Shown: positions 1-11,074 of the stretch, piece by piece | Layout: each line of letters opens with the position of its first letter | How positions within the stretch are numbered: the stretch's first letter is position 1 | Source of the DNA: Branchiostoma floridae | Taxonomy: Eukaryota > Chordata > Leptocardii > Amphioxiformes > Branchiostomatidae | Direction of reading: 5' to 3' | DNA length: 23,875 bases | NCBI RefSeq assembly: GCF_000003815.2 | Contig: NC_049983.1 | Coordinates: forward strand, 27,146,633 to 27,170,507 | Program-made: the position numbers and the translations under genes | The notes under the pieces: generated by a model | Told to the model about the DNA's origin: nothing | The model's database searches: none | Seen by the model: the letters and a program-made list of their open reading frames with translations, nothing else

Positions 1-700
1 CGGGATCGTTGGTTTTGTTTGAATGTTGAAAAGTGCCTGTTTCAGCTTTCTATCTTTGAAACAGACCTAAAGACACACCTGCTGCAGGTCTGCAGCTGCT
101 GCAGTATTAGAAAGACCTGCTAGGGGGCCAAACCATCAGGAGCCCCTCCATTTTCCTTTTTTTTTTTCACTGCAGAATTCTTACTTTGGAACCTATTGTC
201 ATGCCCTGCAACAGCAACAGACCTACATTTGTATACAGGAAGTTTTGGTCACAAAATTCTACCATGATTCTTTTACAACTATACAAGGTGGGAAAAATAC
301 CATGAGAGGTGGATTCAAATCTGACTCACATGTTTTGTCTCTCCCCTCCATTCAATGGATATGACTCAGGAGTTATGGAAATGCCAAATAAGGAAATAAA
401 GAAGCACGACTGTGGAATGAAACATCCACTTGTATCTGAAGGCCTGGATAATTCATGACAATTATATGGACTGCTTCGCTATTAGAAATAATACTGAAGC
501 TAATGATCAGCCTACTTTATTGTGATACTAAATGAATGTATCATGCTAGCCCTTATTGTTATGTTAACTAGGATGTAAGCTTTATCCTTTTGTACTTGTT
601 GTTGTTGCCATACTTTGTACCATGTACAATTGTCTTGCTATAATGTTCTTATATATATATACTCCAATTCCTGAGACTTCCGAGTCTGGGGGTCAATGAC
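1..700. other. Unique non-coding sequence
   Basis: No convincing gene, RNA or transposon is visible. The stretch is A/T-rich with a pyrimidine run near 150-168 (ending in a T tract), a short TA alternation near 650-660, and frequent stops in all frames. It could be intronic or intergenic. Confidence 0.5.
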
Positions 701-730
701 TCCCCTTTACCTGCTCTCCTGTTCCTTAAG

Positions 731-777
731 AATTCCGGTGCACACCTCCCCAGCTGCAGGAATTAACCCTGGTACAG
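731..777 (+). CDS. Candidate 47-bp coding exon (unidentified)
   Basis: A long pyrimidine tract (about 700-728) ends in an AAG acceptor. It is followed by 47 bases and then a CAG|GTAAGA donor, a near-consensus 5' splice site. Two of the three frames are open across the segment, so the frame cannot be chosen. One reads FRCTPPQLQELTLVQ (entry phase 1, exit phase 0). The other reads IPVHTSPAAGINPGT (entry phase 2, exit phase 1). I recognise no family. Open frames of this length are common by chance, so the splice signals are the only real support. Confidence 0.18.
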
Positions 778-927
778 GTAAGATGTCCTGATAGACTTGA
801 AGACGTGTATATTCATGCTAAGGTGACTTCCATACCTGCACAGGTGTGTGTAGGAATCACTGATGTGCTGGAAGACAGCCAGGTGTCGGTTTACAACTCC
901 CTGAAGTCCCCAGCCTAGCAAAGGACT

Positions 928-1389
928 TAGGGATGCGTACCTAAACCCACGTTTAGGTACAGGTCCGGATTCGAATCCAGAGGTTTAGGTACAGGTCCGG
1001 ACCTAATGAGTCCGGACCTAAATGCATGGCATTGAATATTATATCATAATATAATGTTATATTATGTTATAATGGCAAAACAATGTATTAAAAAGGGTAG
1101 AAGCATGTTTGAACCAATAAAAACGTGTTTATTATGGTAGACACATGATGCAACAAAAATTTGACCCTTGTTGCTTTTCCCTCACTGGGGCTCAGAGACT
1201 GCTATGCACCGGTGATTTCACAGTAATTTTATCTGTCAAAGTGGCCATCCCCTGACCTGTAATCCTGCCTGGCTTGCACTAATTAGATACAGGTCCAGTA
1301 CCGGTACACCAGGGTTCGGTACTTTTGTATCTGTACCTAATTGATTGTACCGGTACTGTATCAGTACACTGTACTGGTACACATCCGTA
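928..1389. mobile_element. Degraded hAT-like MITE, GTAC-rich family
   Basis: The left end TAGGGATGCGTACC (928-941) and the right end GGTACACATCCGTA (1376-1389) are imperfect terminal inverted repeats (12 of 14). They match the ends of the better preserved element at 3086-3489. Near the left end there is a perfect 10-bp hairpin (937-946 with 951-960), the palindrome GGATTCGAATCC (967-978) and several GGTCCGGACC blocks. Towards the right end lie two GTACCGGTAC palindromes (1298-1307, 1337-1346). No clear 8-bp target duplication flanks it, so the exact ends are uncertain. It has no coding capacity and would depend on a transposase supplied elsewhere. Confidence 0.5.
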
Positions 1390-2150
1390 GACTTACTAAA
1401 GGTATATCATCTGTATGGTCTCACCTGCAGTCATGCTCAATGACTGAAAAAAGACAGTGGATGCTACCCCAAAACATTTGACTTCATTAGAATAAAATGT
1501 ATTTTCAAAATGTATGAATGTTGCCTGAGTAACTAGTACTTTGCAGTAACTTACATTTTGCATAGTGGTTTCATCAGCACCTCTTAGAAATGTCCTCAGA
1601 TGGCCCTGAGAAATAAATTCTCATCTTTGTGATGTACTTAATATACCAAGGTCAGATCTGACATCAGGAAGAACGTGCCGTGATTATGAATTATGGGTAT
1701 CGTTTCGCCTTGCCCACTTCATCTGTTGCTTATGACATTTACAGACTTAGAGATGCAATAGTGAAGGAGATAATTTTTTTTAACAAAATCAGAAATTCTT
1801 CTGCAGTACTGCAACAAACTAAAAAGGGGGTCAAAAAATCTAAATCATATTGAGGTCTCATGAAGACCTACCCACATGCACAAACATCAATCCATCCAGG
1901 CCTTCTTGAGTTATGCTGTGCATTCATATACACAGGAACACAAAGTTAACATAACCTTCTCGGCAAAGGTAAAACACCACCATGACCTGCTGTTTTGTGC
2001 AGGAATATCACATTGCCAGACGTAAGGTTTAGTTGGTGTGAAAGTGTAAAGCCAGGTTTTACATCACATGATATTCATCTGTAGGATGATGCAATCCTGA
2101 CATGTGATTAAGAACAGCGGAACAGCACGACTTTGTTTTTATTACCCTGT
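1390..2150. other. Unique non-coding sequence
   Basis: Stops are frequent in all frames and I see no structural RNA or transposon ends. Nothing can be assigned. Confidence 0.5.
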
Positions 2151-2492
2151 CAGGGCTCGAAATACCACCCGCATATGCAGGTTAGTGCAGGTGAAATTGG
2201 AGCTGTGCAGGTATTTCTGATGTCTACCTGCACCTAACCTGCACTGGTGCATGAACTGAATTTTTACATACATCTCCTATGATATAGGTGTATGTGGATT
2301 GTTATAAGCTGCATTGACTGTAACACCACCTATGAAATATAAAGAAACAAATAACACTGGTTCCTGAACAATTTTAGTACGATCCATACTTCCTAAGTTC
2401 AGAGTGGTGCAGGTAAAATTTGTCTGGTGCAGGTAGCTTTCAATGTTACCTGTGTCGGTGCAGGTATGCAGAAAAAAGTATTTTGAGCCCTG
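2151..2492. mobile_element. hAT-like MITE with CAGGGCTC termini, 342 bp
   Basis: The left end CAGGGCTCGAAATAC (2151-2165) and right end GTATTTTGAGCCCTG (2478-2492) are terminal inverted repeats matching at 14 of 15 positions. CAGGGNT-type ends are characteristic of the hAT superfamily (established knowledge). The interior is studded with GTGCAGGT in both orientations, for example about 2177-2195 against 2225-2242. These could form hairpins and are typical subterminal repeats. The flanking octamers (2143-2150 and 2493-2500) do not match, so the target duplication has decayed or is absent. Small open frames here contain no transposase motif. This is a non-autonomous copy. Confidence 0.75.
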
Positions 2493-3077
2493 CCTTTTCT
2501 GTAAGACCCGATCAGCAGGTGAACTATCCTCCCCGTCTCGAGTGTCAGGCACTGACGTCAGGACTCCCTATGGGACCTGGAACAGGCTGTAATGAAGGAA
2601 GATTTAACATTTCCTGTGTCTCACTCCTGCCCCCACGTTTGTGTGACGTCCTGACAGGTATTACTGAGATTCATGCAGCAAATCCCAAAATTGACTGTAG
2701 GTATGTGTGTCAGGGACATTAAAATGATGTCATGTGCATTTCCTGTATGAGATGTGCACATGTTTTTGAACAAGTTTTTATGAGGTCTAGGCTACAGTAT
2801 TACCAATATCTATCAAGTTTAGAATTAATCCTGTTGTATTTTTTCGTCAAGAATATTAAAAGGTTTGTAAGAACGTATTATATAGTGTTTTCTGTATGAG
2901 ATGTGTTAATTTCTGAAAACAAGTCTAAATGACGTTCTAGACTATAGTCTTATCATTCAAGATGACAACGTCAGATTCTGGCATCTACGGTGTATATCAC
3001 AGAACTAATAACACAGGTTATTTTCTCTCGTTTCTGCAGGTGTTTTCATTAATGTCTAGACTGTTTTTATCAAGATG
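2493..3077. other. Unique non-coding sequence
   Basis: No gene is supported. A strong-looking 3' splice acceptor (pyrimidine tract ending CTGCAG near 3040) has no convincing open exon after it: two of the three frames meet a stop within about 20 bases and the third soon afterwards. A short open frame at 2420-2722 overlaps the preceding MITE and is not credible. Confidence 0.45.
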
Positions 3078-3085
3078 GATCTGAT

Positions 3086-3489
3086 TAGGGCTGTGTACCT
3101 AACCAAATTTTCAGGTACAGGTACAGGTACAGGTACACGGGTTTAGGTACAGGTCCGGACCTGCACCTGTACCTAAAAAAGTTTAACCAACTATATGTAA
3201 GTTAAACATGTAACTGTCTTTTCTAGTGATAAATTGTCATCTTTGTATGGGCAATTACATATTTGAATCTCAAAACAATTTCTTTGCAAGTTTTCTTAAG
3301 TTTCAACTGCAAGATTATCACCATTGTCATTGTTGGTTTGGGATTTACTTGTCCAGCAGTCTTAAAAAGTAGTGTTTACTAGTGATTTAGTTTGTTTAGG
3401 TACAGGTACACAGATGTTTAGGTCCGGACCTGTACCTAAACAATTTTTTAGGTACGGTACAGGTACTGGTATTTAGGTACACAGCCCTA
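3086..3489. mobile_element. hAT-type MITE with exact 8-bp target duplication, 404 bp
   Basis: The ends are perfect 17-bp terminal inverted repeats, TAGGGCTGTGTACCTAA (3086-3102) and its complement (3473-3489). The octamer GATCTGAT flanks the element directly on both sides (3078-3085 and 3490-3497). An 8-bp duplication is the hallmark of hAT transposition, and T/CAGGG ends fit that superfamily. Next to each end are arrays of GGTACA units and a GGTCCGGACC palindrome in mirror-image order, plausible subterminal transposase-binding repeats. The middle (about 3180-3395) is A/T-rich and non-coding. The exact duplication suggests a fairly recent insertion. A degraded relative lies at 928-1389. Confidence 0.9.
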
Positions 3490-3497
3490 GATCTGAT

Positions 3498-4800
3498 GGT
3501 TCAAGAAAAGTTAGGCTTTCATATGAGAAGATAAATGCTTCTCTCTTCTTGGTATTAATATGAATTGCCTTTAGTAGAGCCAGAAACTGTCATTACGGAA
3601 AGAAATGACTGTCAATACAGCAAGAGATACGTCTGATGTCTGGTGCTCTGAACAGTTAGCTCTGGAGGGAGATAGTCAAGTCAAGATGTATCTTTGAAGA
3701 ATCCAAGAAATGTGCATAAAGCCAATAAAGCTGAGGATTTACTGTTTGCTGAGATAGCTCAGTTCAGCTGAGACCTAGCATGGTTCAGTCGAGACATCGC
3801 GTGGTGATGATTGTGTAAATATGTCATGAGTGACGACATCTCGTCGCCGTGTAGGGAACCATGGGAGCTGCTATCACCTTAGTCAGTACTGGTTTATCAG
3901 TGATGGGAGCCTTGAGAGTTTACATTGGAAGCACATCAATGCACTTATAACCGTGTAAATATTTCAGCAGATATGATGTCCCATGCTGAGCTGCAGGTGG
4001 ATAAGGATAAGCATAGAGCAGACCTGCCTGTACAGAGTTCCAGATTCATGTTTGGGAATAGGTGCATGCATGGGTGAACCCTAACTGAGAATTTAGGTAC
4101 AATCACACAAAACATGTAGGATGCACAACATAAGATGAAGTAGAATGTGAACAAAATTTTAAACATCAAAGTACAACAAAACTTTTATTTCTTTTTGCAA
4201 TGTACTAAGTACTTAGATTTTCTAGAATATTGTGTATACTATATGTAAGTATACAGTATATTAGTTACCATGATAGCTAAGCCTGATGAGACATGTAGGT
4301 GTACTGTCTGGTGCAAAATCCACAGTTCAAAATAAAGGTGCAGAGCTCCAAGTGTGGGTGTACTAATTTGAAAATGCACACACTTGAACCCAGTATTACC
4401 TCCCCTGCTTTAGTAAGGATACATAAATTATAAGCATCCCCAGCAGTACAAGTCCAGGGTGCAAGTGCAGTGTTGGTATTTACAGCATTCCTGATAAAAA
4501 AATAATACTGTAATTGTGGAAAATGGACCATCTATGTCTAGAAATGTATTCATGACACTGTTATATGGGACTCGGCCGCTGGCCTGACATATTTCACAGC
4601 TTTGGCTGAGGGATGGGGGCATTTGACATTTGGGAAGGTCGCATGTAAGGACGGACTTGCCTCTTCTCAATTACAAGGTCATGCTCGTTAATTTATAGGT
4701 CATGTTCTGAGCTGTTGCCATCGTTTTATTATCCTGTTCATGGTGACATCAATCTTGTGAAATGTGGTTAGAAAGGACATGGATTTGTATGAAAGTGCTC
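3498..4800. other. Unique non-coding sequence with small hairpins
   Basis: No credible gene is present. Minor structure includes a CTCAGTTCAGCTGAG inverted repeat near 3757-3772 and a GACGA/TCGTC hairpin at 3832-3845. The short open frames on the minus strand (3945-4169, 4277-4531, 4428-4670) show no domain, no consistent splice signals and overlap one another in different frames. Confidence 0.5.
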
Positions 4801-4806
4801 TGATTG

Positions 4807-4921
4807 CACACACACATATAAAACATTTAGCACACACACACATGCATACACACACTCACAGACAAATGCATACACACTAACACACACACACACACAGACA
4901 TACACACACACACACACACAA
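4807..4921. repeat. (CA)n microsatellite, interrupted
   Basis: CA dinucleotide runs are interrupted by TA, GA and ATGCATA variants over about 115 bases. A minus-strand open frame through it encodes only alternating Cys-Val and is a by-product of the repeat. Confidence 0.9.
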
Positions 4922-5929
4922 GCAGACAAGTACAACAATACTTTTGTTGAGGTAACTGAATTGGTTTTCAACACATTTTCAACACATTTGTATGTATGAA
5001 CACATTTTGCGTTCTAGATCCTATAACCCCCTCCCCTACAATCAAACATGTATGTTGTGAGTTCCTTACTGCAGTATAATGACACTGATGTAAGGTGTGA
5101 AGTCAGCCGAGGCCTGCATATAGATAGAGCTGGAACATGGAGTCCAGTTATTATTGATAGGACCGGATCAGGATGTATTGTGGAACACATTTGATATGTA
5201 GTACTGGTTAATCTGACTGCAGTGAGACCTGTTCAGACAGTTGTGAGTCTATTTGTGACAATTGTGACAATATTAATCTTTATTATTATGTTTGATACAA
5301 TCAATATCTTGGATGGCAAGACCAAGCCAGCTCTTGTTGGCTTTGATTTCAGAAAGAAAATTCTTTTATAGTGCCTGCTTGATTTTTTTCAATCGGACTG
5401 GGTTGTCTCATTTTGCCTTTTTTTCCCCAATTTGATTGTTATCGTCACTCTGATACATGTGAGTCACCCACAAGAACAAACCATTGATACAGTAACAGAA
5501 TAGAAGAACTAAAAGGCTATCTCAAGTTATTTTGAGTGAGTAGCCTTCTTTGAAAACTGAAACATCAGCATGATTTATCTACAGTAGTCCTCGGGAAATA
5601 TACAGGGTTTTTCATTATTGTTATAGCCCTAATGTATATGACTGCTATAATGATATGGACTCAAGCTTTCCTCTCTCACCTTTGTAACTTATAAGTATCC
5701 AAACTATTCAATTACTTTCAATGATTTTCAGCATGGCTTGAAACTCAGCCTTAAAATTGTAAGGGTTATTCCCAAGGGCAGGTTCAGACATGTCAGTGTC
5801 ACTGCTCCAGACCCTGAACTATCATAACTCACATTCCTTCCATGATGGGGACACAGACATCAGGAGATGGGCATCAGCACTTAAGATGCCGGACATATCT
5901 AAGATACCGGATCGTTCCTCCTGAGTTTT
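4922..5929. other. Unique non-coding sequence
   Basis: Nothing beyond A/T-rich unique sequence is visible; no open frame, RNA gene or transposon end can be supported. Confidence 0.5.
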
Positions 5930-6660
5930 GCCTTCAGAATATCATGTGGATCTCCTGGTAAGCTTCAGCAATGGTCGAATAGTTGTCTGATAGCATCTGG
6001 CCTTGCTATTCATGTTAACACAGTATCTCAAACATCCGTTTATTGATAATTGTATCCAGCCAAAGCTTTGTAAGATTTGCCTTGAGAATATCGTGTGGAT
6101 CTATTGGTAAGCTTCAGCAATGGTCAAGTAGTTGTCTGATAGCATCTGGCATTGCTAGTCGTGTTCACACCATATCTGAGTATCTCAGAGATCCGTATGT
6201 TGATAAATCTCAAACTGTATTATATCTAGTCAAAGCTTTGTAAGATTTGCCTTGAGAATGACATGTGGATCTATTGGTAAGCTTCAGGACTGGTCAAATA
6301 GTTGTCTGATAGCATCTGGCCTTGCTAGTCGTGTTCACACCATATCTGAGTATCTCAGAGATCCGTATGTTGATAGATCTCAGACTGTGTTATATCTAGT
6401 CAAAGCTTTGTAAGATTTGCCATGAGAGTGACGTGCCGATCTCCTGGTAAGCTTCAGGACTAGTTGAATAGTTCTGTGATAACATCTGGCCTTGCTAGTC
6501 ATGTTCACACCATATCTGAGTATCTCAGAGATCCGTTTGTTGATAAATCTCAGACTGTGTTATATCTAGTCACAGCTTTGTAAGATTTGCCTTGAGAATT
6601 ATGTGTGGATCTCCTGGTAAGCTTTAGCAATGGTCGCATAGTTCCCTGATAACATCTGGC
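5930..6660 (+). repeat. 170-bp tandem satellite-like array, about 4.3 copies
   Basis: The marker GCCTTGAGAAT (or a close variant) recurs at 5930, 6079, 6249, 6419 and 6589, giving periods of 149, 170, 170 and 170 bases. Each copy contains TGGTAAGCTTCAG, TAGTTGTCTGATAGCATCTGG and CATATCTGAGTATCTCAGAGATCCG-like segments. The first copy is about 21 bases short and the last copy is cut off near 6660. Copies differ by scattered substitutions. The period is close to that of one nucleosome. A 66-codon open frame at 6043-6243 lies inside the repeat and is not interpreted as a gene. Confidence 0.9.
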
Positions 6661-7280
6661 CCTTACACTGATACTGATACTCCTGTCAACATTGTGAGAC
6701 TGTGTTTATGGGTGCCAGCAGCCCATTCATTGATACATACTCTAGCTGTGGATTCATTGATAAATCTTAAGATGCTGGTTGGCTATATTGCACTGTTAAT
6801 CTCTTCTATTGAAAAGTAAATGATATGATTACATTGGAATGATGTAATTCCAAAAGAAACAGTAACTTTACAGTTAACACATTTTGAAATGTCGGAGTAT
6901 ATATATGTATAGCAGAGCCTGTATTGTGGTAGTTTCTTAGTCAAAGAACCAAGCAGTTACATTGCTTTGGCCTGTGTATCACCATTCCATCTTATTACCC
7001 TGTAAAGTATTCTTAAGGAGCTATCAGGCATGTCTGCAATCTCCTGCTGCAGAATGGAATGTTGATGTAATCTTGAACTGGCTCTGATGTATCAGCTATC
7101 AACTTGTAAAGTAGCTGTAGTAGCTGTACATGGGGTTAGCTTATAGTAATTCCTCCCTTAAATTTACAATCCTACAACTGAACTGCAATGTCAATAACAT
7201 CGTGAGAGGCAATGTAGATTGTAGCTCCTAAACTGGTGCCAATTTCTCAGCTTCAAGAGTTATCTACATAAACAGTTGTT
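6661..7280. other. Unique non-coding sequence
   Basis: A/T-rich sequence with a short TA alternation near 6898-6910. No gene or repeat of note is seen. Confidence 0.5.
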
Positions 7281-8193
7281 CTCACAAAATGAGCCCTTTA
7301 ATGTCTCCACTGACGTAGGTAAGCTAGTTTGATGTTTCTGTTGACGTGAGGCTCTGGGTGATAAGAGAAGGGTTTGAGGTGTTTGCCAGTGATTAGAATG
7401 TGAAATGTTTGGTGTTTCCATTGATGTGAGGCTCTTACTAATGAGATGTGAAACCTCTGATGTTAAAAGTGACATTAGGCTGAGTTATCATGAATGGGAA
7501 TGGGAAACATTGATGTTTAGAGTGACACGAGGCGGGGTAATCATGAATGTGAAATGTTTGATGTTAAAATTGACACGACAAGGCTTGGTAATCATGAGTG
7601 AGAATGTGAAACGTCTGATGTTTATACTGACATTAGGCTGAGTTATCATGAATGAGAATGTGAAATGTTTGGTGTTTCCATTGATACGAGGCTCTTAGAA
7701 ATGAGATGTGAAACGTCTGATGCGTAGAGTGAAACGACAAGGCTTTGTAATCATGAGATAGAAATGAAAATGTGTGATATTTAGAGCGATACAAGGCTTG
7801 GATATCATGAATGGGAATGGGAAATGCTTGATACTTAGAGTGACAATAGGCTGGGTTTTTCATGAATGGAAATGTAAAACGTCTGACACAGGCTTGGTTA
7901 TCATGAGTTAGAATGTTTAACGTTTGATGTTTAGAATGGCACGAGGCGACGTAATTATGTATAGGCGACGAATCGGAATGTGACAGAAATGATCAGATGT
8001 TTAAAGTGACACAAGTGAAATATATGATGTTTCTACTGATATTAGGCTGGGTTATCACAAATGAGAGGTGAAATGTCTGATGTTTAGAATGACACAAGGC
8101 TTGGTAATCATGAGACAAAATGTGAAATGTTTGATGTTTAGAGTGACACGACAAGGCTTGGTAGTCATGAGTGGGAATGTGAAGCGTCTGAAC
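7281..8193 (+). repeat. Degenerate 47-57-bp tandem array with higher-order structure
   Basis: About 17 diverged units contain GTGAAATGTTTGATG, GAGTGACACGAGGC and TAATCATGA-type blocks. Unit starts are at 7400, 7448, about 7503, 7549, 7606, 7660 and 7708, so lengths alternate between about 47 and about 55 bases. The segment starting at 7400 is closely repeated at 7660, indicating a roughly 260-base higher-order duplication. The first units (7281-7400) are the most decayed. Overlapping open frames on both strands within it are repeat by-products. Confidence 0.85.
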
Positions 8194-8896
8194 CATTGAG
8201 GAAGTGTTTGATAAGCAAACGCTCATTAAGGAGAGAGGACAGCAGACAGCTGGGACTGAAGGGAGATGCTTTCCTCTGCAGTTGGCAGGCGAGAAGATAC
8301 AACATCAGTCTGTCGGCTGTCATCAGGCCGGACTGGCTTTGTTTTTTGGATCACACTTCAAAACCAGAAACTGCTTTTATGAAAATTACATCATATCATT
8401 TTCCTTCATTTATAAATTTGTATGAAGGATTGACAGTGATATGTTTTTAAAGGTTGACAGGTAATGATGACTGCTAGTACTTGTTACTGCATGATGGGAT
8501 GATCTCTCTGACAGTTTTGTTATTGCCTTGGCCTGTTTTGTTTCCTGTTTTTGGAAATTAATAAGTCTTCTGCTAGCTTGTATTTTCTGATTGATTCTGT
8601 ATTCTGATGTCCGATTTTTCAAAATGATATTGACCAGATAGTGTCAAAAGCATCCTTGCTTATGTAAGCTGATACCCCTCTGTGGACAGCTCATAACTGA
8701 CAGCCCAGAAACCCTACCCAGTCAGCACCAGGTGCTGTAGGACAGCCTGGCTGCCAGCCAGACTCCTACCTGATGGATGGTCCCACTTTGGTCTCTGTAC
8801 AGGCAGAAATTCTCCCTTGCCAAGCAGGATTTTCCCAGAATTTATGCCTTTATGTCACCCCTATGTGTGTTCGTGGGTGTGTCCCCGCTGTTCTGT
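8194..8896. other. Unique non-coding sequence
   Basis: Two overlapping short frames (8196-8450, 8204-8425) and one on the opposite strand (8410-8622) show no recognisable domain or splice context. The sequence is otherwise featureless. Confidence 0.45.
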
Positions 8897-9632
8897 CTCT
8901 GAACCTGGGCTATAATAGAGAAAGTGTGATGTTACGTCTCAGAAACTGTGACGGGACAGCTCAGAAGTGTCGAGACGCCGGTGTAAGATTTATGAGGAGT
9001 CATCAGAAGAGAAATGACTCTGAACCTGGGATGCTGCAAGCTGGGCTAAAATGTAGAAACTGTGACATTACGTCTAAGAAACTGTGATGTTGCATCTTAG
9101 AAACTGTGACGGGACGTCTCAGAAGTGTCTAGACGTGTGTAAGACTTATGAGGAGTTATCAGAAGAGAAATGACTGAGTAATACTGAACCTGGGATGCCG
9201 CAAGCTGGGCTCAAATGTGGAAACTGTGACATTACGTCTAAGAAACTGTGATGTTGCGTCTTAGAAACTGTGACGGGACAGCTCAGAAGTGTCTAGACTA
9301 GCGTAAGATTTATGAGGAGGTATCAGAAGAGAAATGACTCTGAACCTGGGATGCTGCAAGCTGGGCTCAAATGTGGAAACTGTGACGTTACGTCTAAGAA
9401 ACTATGACGGGACATCTTAGAAGTGTCTAGACTAGCGTAAGATTTATGAGGAGTTATCAGAAGAGAGATGACTGAACCTGGGATGCTGCAAGCTGGGCTC
9501 AAATGTGGAAACTGTGATGTTACGTCTCAGAAACTGTGACGGGACGTCTGAGAAACTGTGACGGGACGTCTCAAGAGTGTCTAGACTAGCGTGAGATTTA
9601 CGAGGAGTTATCAGAAGAGAAATGACTGAAGA
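8897..9632 (+). repeat. 134-164-bp tandem array with nested sub-repeats, about 5 copies
   Basis: The marker AAGATTTATGAGGAG recurs at 8985, 9141, 9305, 9439 and (as GAGATTTACGAGGAG) about 9593, so periods are about 156, 164, 134 and 154. Length variation comes mainly from a changing number of 21-24-base sub-repeats of AGAAACTGTGACGGGACGTC type. The copies also share TCTGAACCTGGGATGC and GCAAGCTGGGCTC blocks. A 104-codon open frame at 8773-9087 runs into the array and is not credible as a gene. Confidence 0.9.
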
Positions 9633-11074
9633 GTTTATCAGTAATCGTTGCTGCGTGATGAACAGACATTGTTACTAACAGGCTCGCTGCAGTGACAGAT
9701 CCATCAGTACATATCGCAGCACACTTGTCAGGATAATCAGATAAACTCTCACTTCCTGTCCCTTAATCATATCCATTTGTACTAATAAAAATTACTGATG
9801 TGCAATAATCTACCTGCTTCAGTGTTACTCAGCTATATTTTACTTTACTACTCACCTGTTACAAGTATGTATGAATTTCTTATGATAGCAATCTGTGTAG
9901 GAGAACAAATGTCTCCTTTTCTTATACATCGTTCTAAGAAGCTTCAGTGACACAGCAATGCATGACTATTTACTTATTGTTGCTTTGTGAGATCTGTCAA
10001 ATCTTAAGATATATTCAAATCTACTTAAGGGATGGAGTCTTTTGAAATCTATTGTGCTTGAGCTAAACAAAGAAGGGGGAATAATTTATGAATGTTTGTT
10101 ACAATTGTATCAGTTTCTACCATCTGCTACAGACTGTAGCCAACTGTGTGAAGCTGCAACACTCCAACCCATATCCCTTCGACCTCCCTGTACTGGTATC
10201 AGGTCAGGAATGCTGATTGCTGTTTTAAAGTTCCAGAAGTCAATCCTGTCAAGATGCTGTTATTCCTTTTAAGGACTAAGTGGACTGTGCCAGTATTGTA
10301 GGGGGGTGACAAGGTAACACTATGTACAGATCCCTTGGGAAGATATGAACTCATGTCTGTTAGTGTTACTTTATTATAAGCTGTTTGAAAGTCATGTTTC
10401 CCAGGCACTGTCTGACAAGTCTTATCGCCTATCAATCCTCTGCGTTTAAGTATTTCAATAATGTGTTAGAGGAATACAAGTTCAGATTTGTTACTTGTAA
10501 CAGCCAACTAGACAGGACTAAAGCTGGCTTTCCCCAGGCCAGGAAAGAGATAGTTCTGTTGTGATGTTTGGGACTGTTGCCCCCGGTTACAGAGGTACAG
10601 ACTGACAGGTGAAACTACACAGACATCCTACTGTGCTGAACTTATGTTACATGTTCTATTCGATCTGTACATGTATGTGCCAATTCAGCAAAATGTCACT
10701 CTGGGCTGTTACAGTAAAAGTCATTCATAGTTTGAAACTCTGCAGAGGGCCCTCAAAAAAGTTGATTTTCTTGATCCTTGTAAGTGTAAAAATTTGAGTG
10801 GACACGAAATTTGTATGTGCCTCCCAGTGTTCTCTGGCACGCACGTCTACACGTTTGTTCAGAGCAGCTGCAGGTATTAGGGTGACGTCTGGTTGCCTTT
10901 GATGCTACCTGAAGTTGCTGTAGATGTTATTTATAATAAGTGAACACTACATTTGGAATTGGACTGAGAGTGTCCATTCACAAACACGTGGGATCAGGGT
11001 AGGCGACCCTTTTTGGTAAATTGTACATATCACATGTCAAACAATCAAGCTCAGTCCAAGCTAAAGTGCCTCAA
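9633..11074. other. Unique non-coding sequence
   Basis: No gene can be supported. Short frames at 10042-10272, 10199-10435 (minus) and 10609-10797 lack family motifs. The sequence is moderately A/T-rich without tandem structure. Confidence 0.5.

Noticed and set aside
2277-2722. Two overlapping frames of 91 and 100 codons on opposite strands
   Set aside because: Both overlap the 342-bp MITE and have no domain or splice support.
3040-3085. Strong acceptor-like CTGCAG followed by a possible exon
   Set aside because: Two of the three frames hit a stop within about 20 bases and the third soon afterwards, and the pre-insertion sequence obtained by ignoring the MITE does not extend it.
4768-4974. 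Minus-strand frame rich in Cys-Val
   Set aside because: Translation of a (CA)n microsatellite.
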